Shown: one piece after another, positions 1 to 5,588 of the stretch
Numbering within the stretch: position 1 is the stretch's first letter
Layout: the number at the start of each line of letters is the position of its first letter
From: QNES01 sp023143415
GTDB lineage: Bacteria > Pseudomonadota > Gammaproteobacteria > Beggiatoales > Beggiatoaceae
Length of the DNA stretch: 5,882 nt
Direction: 5' to 3'
NCBI GenBank assembly: GCA_030632725.1
Contig: DAOVUF010000297.1
Span: 1 to 5,882, forward strand
The notes under the pieces: generated by a model
Seen by the model: the letters and a program-made list of their open reading frames with translations, nothing else
Databases searched by the model: none
What the model was told of the DNA's origin: nothing
Made by a program: the position numbers and the translations under genes

Positions 1-72
1 GTCCAAAAAACGCCCAAAGCTGAAGCGTTGGACTCCATTTTCCCTTGTTCCAATGCCATTAAGTGAAGCCTT
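1..72. other. Non-coding, repeat-rich left edge
   Basis: No convincing reading frame is seen. The first 33 bases form a loose inverted repeat: GTCCAA at 1-6 faces TTGGAC at 28-33, with a CTGAAG-containing centre. Words such as GGACTCCA and TTCCAATGCC resemble the GGAGTCCAAACC repeat that follows, so this is probably decayed material of the same repeat family. Together with the elements listed up to 395 it makes up a gene-free stretch of about 395 bp downstream of the dynamin-like GTPase gene. Confidence 0.5.
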
Positions 73-126
73 GGAGTCCAAACCTTCAGATTTGGAAGTG
101 GAGTCCAAACCTTTAGATTTGGAAGT
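73..126. repeat. Two tandem copies of a 27-bp repeat
   Basis: Positions 73-99 and 100-126 are head-to-tail copies of a 27-bp unit that begins GGAGTCCAAACCTT and ends AGATTTGGAAGT. They differ at one base only (C at 87, T at 114). There are no spacers, so this is not a CRISPR. Near-identity suggests a recent duplication. No function is evident. Confidence 0.85.
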
Positions 127-148
127 CTTTGATATTTAAGCGAAAAAA

Positions 149-162
149 TCCAAATCTGAAGG
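149..162. repeat. Inverted partial copy of the 27-bp repeat
   Basis: TCCAAATCTGAAGG at 149-162 is the exact reverse complement of CCTTCAGATTTGGA at 83-96, inside the first 27-bp unit. The two form a 14-bp inverted repeat separated by 52 bases, and this copy directly abuts the 19-bp hairpin that starts at 163. The arrangement looks like a mosaic of short palindromic repeats. Confidence 0.75.
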
Positions 163-205
163 ATTCGAGGTTTGAGTTTTTTGAAGAAAAACTCAAACCT
201 CGAAT
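163..205. repeat. Perfect 19-bp inverted repeat with 5-nt loop
   Basis: The left arm, 163-181, starts ATTCGAGGTTTGAG. The right arm, 187-205, ends CTCAAACCTCGAAT. They are exact reverse complements around the loop TGAAG. It lies about 190 bases downstream of the GTPase stop codon and could fold in its read-through RNA. The nearest T-run on the minus strand is over a dozen bases beyond the stem, so it is not a classical intrinsic terminator. It shares the TCGAGG start and the right shoulder CTCGAATGGA (199-208) with the hairpin at 299-325. Confidence 0.85.
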
Positions 206-231
206 GGATTCCAATAAATATTCCTTATAAT

Positions 232-260
232 GGCAGCGATGCTCCAGCTTGGGAACGAGG
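232..260. repeat. Remnant of a GCTCCAGC..GGGAACGAG-type palindromic repeat
   Basis: GCTCCAGCTTGGGAACGAG at 241-259 matches one half of a palindromic element that I recall as common in spacers of filamentous sulfur bacteria and cyanobacteria (GTTCCC..GCTCCAGC..GGGAAC). The left half, about 232-240, is decayed, so the hairpin is incomplete. The assignment rests on recall of the family rather than on a second copy in this window. Confidence 0.4.
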
Positions 261-263
261 GGG

Positions 264-275
264 CTGAGTAGTTAC
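264..275. repeat. Solitary 12-bp end of the GTAACTACTCAG element
   Basis: CTGAGTAGTTAC at 264-275 is identical to the terminal 12 bases of the right arm of the palindromic element at 5589-5696. No partner arm is seen nearby. This is best read as a relic end of that repeat family, although 12 bases is short. Confidence 0.55.
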
Positions 276-298
276 AAAAAAACTTTAGCACTGAAGTC

Positions 299-325
299 GA
301 GGCTAACGTTTTCAAAGTTAGCCTC
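299..325. repeat. 9-bp hairpin of the TCGAGG family
   Basis: GAGGCTAAC at 299-307 pairs with GTTAGCCTC at 317-325 around a 9-nt loop. It is followed by CTCGAATGGA (328-337), the same 10 bases that overlap the right arm of the 163-205 hairpin (199-208). Both are preceded by CTGAAG. It lies about 70 bases downstream of the GTPase stop. A run of eight A on the plus strand at 275-282 (U-run on the minus transcript) is about 16 bases beyond the stem, so terminator function is only a weak possibility. Confidence 0.65.
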
Positions 326-363
326 AACTCGAATGGACACCAAATTAAAACTGATACTTCAGC

Positions 364-398
364 ACTTCACCATTCACCATTCATCATTCATCATTTTA
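364..398. repeat. Heptamer tandem tract ending on the GTPase stop codon
   Basis: Five 7-base units read ACTTCAC, CATTCAC, CATTCAT, CATTCAT and a degenerate CATTTTA (364-398). The last unit contains the stop codon of the minus-strand GTPase gene (TTA at 396-398). Short heptameric repeats of this type occur in spacers of cyanobacteria and filamentous sulfur bacteria. Copy-number change by slippage would move the 3' end of the neighbouring gene only slightly. Confidence 0.7.
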
Positions 399-1868
399 TT
401 TCGTTTTGGTTTTCGATGGTGGCGGTGGCTGAACGGTTTTTTTACCAGAGGGATTAGTAAACTGATTATTGAGCTTCTGAACAGAACTATTAACACTACC
501 TAAAATTTTGGTAATACGCTTATGTGTTCTGTTGCTCCAACCCACCGGTTTATTGAAAAGCCAAATAAACAACGCTCGCAAAGTAGTGGTATTTTTACGA
601 AAAGCGCGTATTAAACCCTCACGAGTTTCCTCACTTATCTCCTTTTCAGAATGGAGTTTTTTAATGATTTTTTTCGCACTCCATTTGCAAATGTTAAGGT
701 GTAAGAAGGCTCCGATAAAAGCAATTATACCAGCAAATACTCCAATTCTTACTGGCTCATTTGAACCTAAACCAAGCCCTTTGAGGTTTATGCCAGTCAT
801 TTCAAACCACAAAACGGCAAGAACGAGGATGAGGAAAATGCCTGAGCTAATTTCAGTCCAAAAAACCCGACTTTTCCAGTCTTGAATCAAGCTTTGTAAT
901 CGTGGAACAATATTTTGTTCAATATCCTTCGCGGTATGTTCGAGTTTCCCTATCACACGATATGCACGTTCGATTTCAACTTGCTTCATGCGCTCATAAA
1001 TATCTTCCCGATCAGCTTTACACTTTTTGTTAATATGTTCTTTCGTATGAGATTGATCAACGGATAAGCCGACATCAGGGCTATAAATACGATAGAAACG
1101 TCCCGCAGTTAAACCGGCATGTGCTAAAGAACGTTGCCAAGCAGCAACCACTTCTTCAGGATTATCATCCTGAACAGTGATGTCCATTTGGTTAAGAATA
1201 TACAAGAATTTATTGGAATCAGGACGATCCATCGTTTCTGAAACCAAATGCTTCAAAGTGTCACGCATGGCACCCGGTTCAGGATGACGCGCATCAAAAA
1301 AGACAAGCACTAAATCTGACAGATCAACAATATGTTGGGTGATACGCAAAGTTGATGTCCGTTGTTCGTCTGCATCAAATCCTGGAGAATCAATTAATAT
1401 TTTTCCGCGCAGTCGTTCACTTGAACAGGTTTTGAGTTGTAAATACGCATCTGTGCGTTGCCCTGTTTTGGTTGTGATTTCTGCAATATCACGGCTTATC
1501 TGATAAAACGGAAAACGGGGGTCAGCGTCTAAAGCAATACCAGGCAACGTTTTAACATCCTGATCACCACTAAAACATAGGACCGTAAATTTGTCATCAA
1601 CGGCTTGAGTTCCCGTGCGTTGCAATTCTTGCCCCAGGTAAGAATTGATAAAAGTCGATTTACCTGATGAATAAAGGCCAAGTACAGAAATCATTGGCCA
1701 CCAAGAAATATTAGTTGCAAAAGACTGTTCTTGACTCAAAAAACCTAACTTATAGGCTATTTTGTCAAGTTCACGAAAATTTTCAACGACTCCATGAATA
1801 ATACTATTTTCTTCAAGGAGGTGTTCTTTTAGCCGCTTGAGTCTTCCTTCAATTTGAGAATCTGACAT
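396..1868 (-). CDS. EHD-like dynamin-superfamily GTPase with two C-terminal membrane segments
   Basis: 490 residues. All G-domain motifs are visible: P-loop GLYSSGKST (64-72), switch-I threonine probably Thr87 in RTGTQAVDDKF, DSPG (160-163) and NQMD (226-229). YSSGKSTFIN is typical of dynamin-like proteins. Several stretches recall eukaryotic EHD proteins: PMISVLGLYSSGKSTFI before and through the P-loop, PGIALDADPRFPF (109-121), VFFDARHPE (189-197), and a helix with W244 after NQMD. A helical, charged region (about 285-335) leads to two probable transmembrane helices (about 338-357 and 373-393), then a basic helical domain and a PPPP-containing Lys/Thr-rich tail. By family analogy it should hydrolyse GTP and assemble on or remodel the inner membrane; its cellular task is unknown. 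It starts 15 bases after the ribF stop with a weak GGA five bases before ATG, suggesting co-transcription with ribF. The EHD resemblance is from reading, not alignment. Confidence 0.9.
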   Translation of the reverse strand: MSDSQIEGRLKRLKEHLLEENSIIHGVVENFRELDKIAYKLGFLSQEQSFATNISWWPMISVLGLYSSGKSTFINSYLGQELQRTGTQAVDDKFTVLCFSGDQDVKTLPGIALDADPRFPFYQISRDIAEITTKTGQRTDAYLQLKTCSSERLRGKILIDSPGFDADEQRTSTLRITQHIVDLSDLVLVFFDARHPEPGAMRDTLKHLVSETMDRPDSNKFLYILNQMDITVQDDNPEEVVAAWQRSLAHAGLTAGRFYRIYSPDVGLSVDQSHTKEHINKKCKADREDIYERMKQVEIERAYRVIGKLEHTAKDIEQNIVPRLQSLIQDWKSRVFWTEISSGIFLILVLAVLWFEMTGINLKGLGLGSNEPVRIGVFAGIIAFIGAFLHLNICKWSAKKIIKKLHSEKEISEETREGLIRAFRKNTTTLRALFIWLFNKPVGWSNRTHKRITKILGSVNSSVQKLNNQFTNPSGKKTVQPPPPSKTKTK

Positions 1869-1883
1869 ATTTTTCCAATTATG

Positions 1884-2807
1884 TTACCTAACGTTAAATA
1901 CGGTTTTTGCTAATTGAACATCAATTTCAATTTGCCTTTTTAAGGCATTGAAAGAGGTAAAACGCTGCTCTTCGCGCAATTTACGCACAAATTCGACTTC
2001 GACATAACGTCCATAAATGGTTTTTTCAAAATCAAAGAGGTGTACCTCTAATAATAATTGATGACCATCAAATGTTGGGCGTGTTCCTAAATTAGCGACA
2101 CCTGTCAACGGTTTTTCTGTGATGCCATGCAATTTTGCCGCAAATACGCCGTGAAGTGGTGAAACTCTGCGCTGCAAAAAAATATTGGCGGTCGGAAAAC
2201 CGATAGTGCGTCCCCGTTGTTCTCCATAACAAACGCGCCCACATAAAGTATAAGGGCGACCCAATAATTCTCGTGCGCCTTGCATATTTCCTTCTACTAA
2301 TGCTTGACGAATGCGGGTACTGCTAACACGTTCGTTGCCTAAAATAAAAGTGTTTTGACTTTCTATGGTAAAACCATATTGCCTTCCTGCCTGTCGCAAG
2401 CCCGCAAAATTGCCTTGACGTTTCCGTCCAAAACAAAAATCATCTCCAACAACCAAATGCTGCACGCCTAAAGTTTTTACCAAGATTTTCTGAATAAAAT
2501 CTTCAGCAGAAATAGCAGCCATTTTTGCATTAAAGTGCAAGCATAAAACTCGTTCAACGCCATAATACTGCATAGCCACCAGTTTTTCACGTAGCCTCAT
2601 TAAACGGGCGGGTACTTTATCGGGCGTAAAAAATTCTTGGGGTTGAGGTTCAAAAATAATCACGACCGTCGGTAATTGTAAATCCTTGCCCTTGCTCGCC
2701 AGTTGTTGTAAAACCGTTTGATGTCCTAAATGCACACCATCAAAATTACCTATTGTAGCAATACAACCCTGATATTGGAAACGTGATAGATTTCTAATAA
2801 ATTCCAT
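1884..2807 (-). CDS. ribF: Bifunctional riboflavin kinase/FMN adenylyltransferase RibF
   Basis: 307 residues, close to the roughly 310 of E. coli RibF. It phosphorylates riboflavin to FMN and adenylates FMN to FAD in the cytoplasm. The N-terminal nucleotidyltransferase domain shows IGNFDGVHLGH (19-29), the loop FGRKRQGNF (126-134) and SSTRIRQAL (162-170), the counterpart of the ISSTxIR motif. The C-terminal kinase domain shows GFPTANI (203-209), GVANLGTRPTF (236-246) and EVHLFDF (254-260). The N-terminus MEFIRNLSRF fits the usual start, but no clear Shine-Dalgarno precedes the ATG. The gene lies 263 bp downstream of murJ, a conserved neighbourhood. ileS, the common next gene, is missing and an EHD-like GTPase gene takes its place. 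The frame is intact with no sign of damage. Confidence 0.98.
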   Translation of the reverse strand: MEFIRNLSRFQYQGCIATIGNFDGVHLGHQTVLQQLASKGKDLQLPTVVIIFEPQPQEFFTPDKVPARLMRLREKLVAMQYYGVERVLCLHFNAKMAAISAEDFIQKILVKTLGVQHLVVGDDFCFGRKRQGNFAGLRQAGRQYGFTIESQNTFILGNERVSSTRIRQALVEGNMQGARELLGRPYTLCGRVCYGEQRGRTIGFPTANIFLQRRVSPLHGVFAAKLHGITEKPLTGVANLGTRPTFDGHQLLLEVHLFDFEKTIYGRYVEVEFVRKLREEQRFTSFNALKRQIEIDVQLAKTVFNVR

Positions 2808-2853
2808 GTTGAATTATGTTCGAGGCTAAGAAAAGATTTGCGCTGGGGAGTTA

Positions 2854-2932
2854 TTTAGCTTTGTTGCTTTGGAATACAACGCTTTAGCTTTGTTGCTCTT
2901 TGGATTCCAAATCCAAAGCGTTGTATTCCAAA
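2854..2932. repeat. Nested direct and inverted repeats upstream of ribF
   Basis: A 15-bp direct repeat TTTAGCTTTGTTGCT occurs at 2854-2868 and 2883-2897, 29 bp apart. Over it lies a perfect 18-bp inverted repeat: TTTGGAATACAACGCTTT at 2868-2885 faces its exact complement at 2915-2932. Inside its loop a 7-bp hairpin, TTTGGAT (2899-2905) and ATCCAAA (2911-2917), competes with the outer stem because 2915-2917 belong to both. It sits about 50 bases before the ribF start and could lie in its 5' leader. A regulatory role is possible but equally it may be just another dispersed repeat. Confidence 0.8.
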
Positions 2933-2947
2933 TTAATAATTAATAAT
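2931..2947. repeat. AT-only heptamer tract, left flank of the second MITE copy
   Basis: Two AATTAAT units (2931-2937, 2938-2944) plus AAT. Thirteen bases from 2931, AATTAATAATTAA, recur exactly at 3062-3074 on the other side of the palindromic element. The shared word could reflect insertion of that element into a heptamer array, but it is low in complexity and does not abut the element on the right. Confidence 0.5.
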
Positions 2948-2948
2948 C

Positions 2949-3050
2949 GTAACTACTCAGGGCAACCATAAAGGATTGCCCATATTCTTATGGACAATTC
3001 CTTGTGGTTGCCTCTGATGTAGGGGCAATCCCTTGTGGTTGCCCTGTTAC
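2949..3050. mobile_element. Rearranged second copy of the GTAACTACTCAG palindromic (MITE-like) element
   Basis: The left arm 2949-2981 is identical over 33 bases to the reverse complement of 5664-5696 in the intact element. The right arm 3019-3050 matches the reverse complement of the intact left arm except for loss of five bases (GAGTA or equivalent) near the tip. The core word ATATTCTTATG (2982-2992) is the exact complement of 5645-5655, so this copy is the same element in opposite orientation. It lacks the inner end of the left arm, and an extra degenerate arm-like stretch (2992-3017, with CCTTGTGGTTGCC) lies in the middle, allowing alternative hairpins. No flanking target duplication is seen. 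It separates murJ from ribF and encodes no protein. Confidence 0.8.
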
Positions 3051-3051
3051 C

Positions 3052-3079
3052 AACAATTAACAATTAATAATTAACAATT
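3052..3079. repeat. Four heptamer units running into the murJ stop codon
   Basis: Units AACAATT (3052-3058), AACAATT (3059-3065), AATAATT (3066-3072) and AACAATT (3073-3079). The murJ stop codon (TTA, 3071-3073) straddles the last two, and the final two MurJ residues, Asn-Cys, are encoded by the last unit. The array appears to have invaded or grown into the 3' end of the gene. Confidence 0.8.
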
Positions 3080-4612
3080 TTCTTTTAAGCTAACATGATG
3101 CAATCTAAAACCAAAAATCATCAAACTACCAAAATAAACCACTATTCCGGCAATTATCCATCCCAATAAATGTAAAGCACGTTCCAAAGTACCCATGTTT
3201 AACCAATCAAACATGCCGCTCCCCCACCACAATAATAATACCATGCACCCACTTGCTAAGATCGTGCGTAGTAAAAAATTGCGCCAGCCTGGTTGCGGTT
3301 GAAATACCCCCTGTTTGCGTAAACCATGGTACAACAATCCTGCATTTAATATAGCCGCTAATGAAGTTGCCAAAGCTAAACCAGCATGAGCTAAGGGCAA
3401 AATCAAAATCAGATTTAACACAATATTAGTTATCATCGCAATCACAGCGATTTTAACAGGAGTGCGCGTATCTTGACGGGAATAAAAGCCTGATGCTAAT
3501 ACCTTAATTAACACAAAACCTAATAAACCGAAAGCATAAGCGATTAAACTACGCGCACTCATAATAACATCATTAGAGCTAAATTCGCCATAATAGAATA
3601 ACGTGGTTAAAATAGGCGTAGCTAATATAATTAAACCTAACATAGATGGTGTAGCAATTAAAAATACCCATCGCAATGCCCAATCTAACGTCTTATTATA
3701 ATTTTGCGTATCACCGCGTGCCACTGATTTTGATAAATCGGGCAGCATCACCGTTGCTAAAGCAATACCAAATATCGCCAGGGGAAATTCCATTAAACGA
3801 TCAGAATAATATAACCATGAAATACTACCTGTGACTAAAAAAGAAGCCATCAAAGTATCTATTAATAAATTAATCTGTGAGACGGAAACCCCAAACAGGG
3901 CTGGTATCATTAAACGATAAACCCGTTTTACGCCCTCATCATGCCGACTAAAACGGGGAATGGGTAATAAACCTAAGCGATACAAAAAAGGTAATTGGAA
4001 AAGCAGTTGTACAATACCGCTAACAAATACTCCATAAGCCAATGCCACCACAGGCTGTTCAAAGTAGGGCGCAAACCAGAGTGCTGCTCCAATTAAACAC
4101 AAATTCATCAACACTGGCGTTAAAGCAGGTACTGCAAATCGCCCATAAGTATTTAATATCGCCCCAGCAAAAGCCGTTAATGCGACAAACAGCAAATAGG
4201 GAAAAGTAATTTTCAGCATCATTATTGTTAAATCAAATTTTTCCTGATGCTGAATAAAGCCAGGAGCAAAAATTAAGACTAATAGTGGCGCAATTAAAAT
4301 ACCGATGATAGTAATCAGTGACAAGATACTACCCAAATGCCCTGCCACATGATCGACTAAATGTTGAATTTCAACCTTATTGCGTTTTGTTTTATATTCA
4401 CTGAGAATGGGCGTAAACGCTTGTGAAAACGCGCCTTCAGCAAATAAACGACGCATAAAATTGGGGATTTTAAAAGCAATAAAAAAAGCATCTGTACTTG
4501 CGCCAACCCCAAAAACGGATGCAATAACCACATCGCGGATAAAACCTAAAATGCGGGAAACAAATGTCAATCCACCAACAAGTACGGTTGATTTAAATAG
4601 TTTTTTACTCAT
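3071..4612 (-). CDS. murJ: Lipid II flippase MurJ (MviN)
   Basis: 513 residues, nearly the length of E. coli MurJ (511). It is a polytopic inner-membrane protein of the MOP superfamily that moves lipid II across the membrane for peptidoglycan synthesis. The N-terminal signature is intact: SRILGFIRDVV (19-29), STDAFFIAFKIPNFMRRLFAEGAF in two parts (39-50, 51-62), and SQAFTPIL. Arginines 20, 26 and 54 match the essential E. coli residues R18, R24 and R52, and R273 in YYSDRLMEFP matches R270. Hydrophobic helices run along the whole length. The start lies 12 bases after the stop of the upstream P-loop gene and has no visible Shine-Dalgarno, so translational coupling is plausible. Its last two codons and stop lie in a heptamer repeat. 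ribF follows beyond a 263-bp repeat-filled spacer. Confidence 0.98.
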   Translation of the reverse strand: MSKKLFKSTVLVGGLTFVSRILGFIRDVVIASVFGVGASTDAFFIAFKIPNFMRRLFAEGAFSQAFTPILSEYKTKRNKVEIQHLVDHVAGHLGSILSLITIIGILIAPLLVLIFAPGFIQHQEKFDLTIMMLKITFPYLLFVALTAFAGAILNTYGRFAVPALTPVLMNLCLIGAALWFAPYFEQPVVALAYGVFVSGIVQLLFQLPFLYRLGLLPIPRFSRHDEGVKRVYRLMIPALFGVSVSQINLLIDTLMASFLVTGSISWLYYSDRLMEFPLAIFGIALATVMLPDLSKSVARGDTQNYNKTLDWALRWVFLIATPSMLGLIILATPILTTLFYYGEFSSNDVIMSARSLIAYAFGLLGFVLIKVLASGFYSRQDTRTPVKIAVIAMITNIVLNLILILPLAHAGLALATSLAAILNAGLLYHGLRKQGVFQPQPGWRNFLLRTILASGCMVLLLWWGSGMFDWLNMGTLERALHLLGWIIAGIVVYFGSLMIFGFRLHHVSLKENC

Positions 4613-4627
4613 ATTAATGGTGAATTA
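4613..4627. repeat. Heptamer-like junction between two genes
   Basis: ATTAATG GTGAATT (4613-4626) fills the whole 12-base gap between the murJ start codon and the stop codon of the upstream gene (TTA, 4625-4627). It reads like two units of the same AT-rich heptamer style seen at 364-398 (ATTCACC on the opposite strand). It is short, so chance is possible. It leaves no room for a standard Shine-Dalgarno before murJ. Confidence 0.35.
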
Positions 4628-5536
4628 GTCTTGACGAATTTTAAAAAGGCGACAAAAAACACTAACCATCGTTGAAAAACGCTTCGTTATCAAACCAACG
4701 AAATAATCCAATGACAATTTATTGTTCACCTGTGTCATGTTGCAAAATTCTTTTGCAAACCTTTGAAATTGTACAAAATTTATTGGCATGTTCAGATTGT
4801 TTGTTTCATTAAACTGTTTGAGCCACATTTCTAATCTGAGAGGCAATTCAAGATCATTATTTTTTTTCTTCGCTATTTTGTCAGAAAAAAAGTTGAGTAG
4901 GCTGTAAGGCTTGATATGTTCATGCACCACCCAAGTGATTAGAGAAAGTTCATCAGAAGATAAGGATAAATTGCGATTCTTCAACTCAAACTTGATTTCA
5001 TCATAACCCAGTTTGGGAAGCCTTTTAGTTTCCAAATCTAACCATGAATAACTATGCACTTCACCATCAATAAACACAATGGATTGATTATGTGGTTTTT
5101 CCGTCACGCATAATAATGATATTTTAGCCTTATCACAGATGTTATTTAAAATGTCGAAAAATTTGACATCAAATTTTGGATCAACACGCATATTATTCAA
5201 TAGTTCATCAAAATGATGTAGCAAAATAATGGTGTTTTGATCAATCTCCTCAAGTCTGCTCACTAATTGAAAAAAATCTAAGGGCGGTTCACCACTTTCA
5301 TTCAATTGTTTCCACATTTCCAGAATAAACCCTTTATAATTTTCTCTGTAGATTTTTATATCCACAAATAAAAAAAGTGTATTTTTCAATGGCGTATTTT
5401 TGAGACTTTCTAATAGCCCTTCTCTACCTTGCCCTGATGGCGCAACTAAATTAATAGAAGCCCCTTTTTGCAGCGTTTTAAGCAGATTCGCAGAAAAAAT
5501 GGGGCGCAAACAATGTGAATTGCGGCAATAAGTCAT
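4625..5536 (-). CDS. AAA/STAND-like P-loop protein with degenerate Walker A
   Basis: 303 residues from ATG at 5536. I do not recognise a named family. The layout resembles the ATPase module of AAA or STAND proteins: a short N-terminus with two cysteines (MTYCRNSHCLRPIF), a strand and loop SINLVAPSGQGREGLLESL (27-45), a Walker-B-like strand TIILLHHFDELL (102-113), a sensor-1-like strand SLLCVTE (140-146), and a helical C-terminal half. The loop lines up with GxxxxGK[ST] as APSGQGRE, so the first glycine, the lysine and the Ser/Thr are replaced by Ala, Arg and Glu, while FDE of Walker B is kept. Nucleotide binding is therefore uncertain. No membrane segment is evident. ATG at 5536 was chosen over in-frame GTG at 5551 because GGAG lies nine bases before it. 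It lies 12 bases upstream of murJ and is probably co-transcribed with it; a link to envelope growth is only a guess. Confidence 0.85.
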   Translation of the reverse strand: MTYCRNSHCLRPIFSANLLKTLQKGASINLVAPSGQGREGLLESLKNTPLKNTLFLFVDIKIYRENYKGFILEMWKQLNESGEPPLDFFQLVSRLEEIDQNTIILLHHFDELLNNMRVDPKFDVKFFDILNNICDKAKISLLCVTEKPHNQSIVFIDGEVHSYSWLDLETKRLPKLGYDEIKFELKNRNLSLSSDELSLITWVVHEHIKPYSLLNFFSDKIAKKKNNDLELPLRLEMWLKQFNETNNLNMPINFVQFQRFAKEFCNMTQVNNKLSLDYFVGLITKRFSTMVSVFCRLFKIRQD

Positions 5537-5545
5537 ATTTTTTTT

Positions 5546-5549
5546 CTCC
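5546..5549 (-). promoter_or_regulatory. Ribosome binding site GGAG deciding the start at 5536
   Basis: On the minus strand GGAG is followed by eight A and one T, then ATG. The nine-base spacing is at the long end of normal. An alternative GTG start at 5551 would overlap this site and has no comparable purine motif upstream. This is the only clear Shine-Dalgarno among the four genes. Confidence 0.65.
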
Positions 5550-5580
5550 ACTTATTAAGTTAAGTGCCATGATAATGATA

Positions 5581-5588
5581 CAATTTAT
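5581..5588. repeat. Left 8-bp target-site duplication
   Basis: CAATTTAT directly abuts the left end of the palindromic element and is repeated exactly at 5697-5704, directly against its right end. This is the expected footprint of transposition with an 8-bp staggered cut. Confidence 0.75.

Noticed and set aside
73..126. Possible CRISPR from adjacent 27-bp repeats
   Set aside because: The units are directly joined with no spacers, and there is no third unit and no cas gene.
163..325. Intrinsic terminators for the GTPase transcript
   Set aside because: Both hairpins lack a U-run directly after the stem on the minus strand; the nearest runs are more than a dozen bases away.
249..503. Plus-strand frame of 84 codons
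   Set aside because: It starts in repeat sequence, runs antisense into the GTPase gene and has no recognisable protein character.
508..885. Plus-strand frame of 125 codons
   Set aside because: Lies wholly antisense to the well-supported GTPase gene, and its composition looks like a shadow frame.
2941..3058. Target-site duplication around the second MITE copy
   Set aside because: The eight bases on each side (TAATAATC and CAACAATT) do not match. The 13-bp shared AT word is displaced on the right and low in complexity.
4380..4628. Plus-strand frame of 82 codons
   Set aside because: Antisense to the conserved 5' part of murJ, with no independent support.
5549..5551. GTG start giving five more residues to the P-loop protein
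   Set aside because: It would overlap the GGAG site, which is well placed for ATG at 5536, and has no ribosome site of its own.
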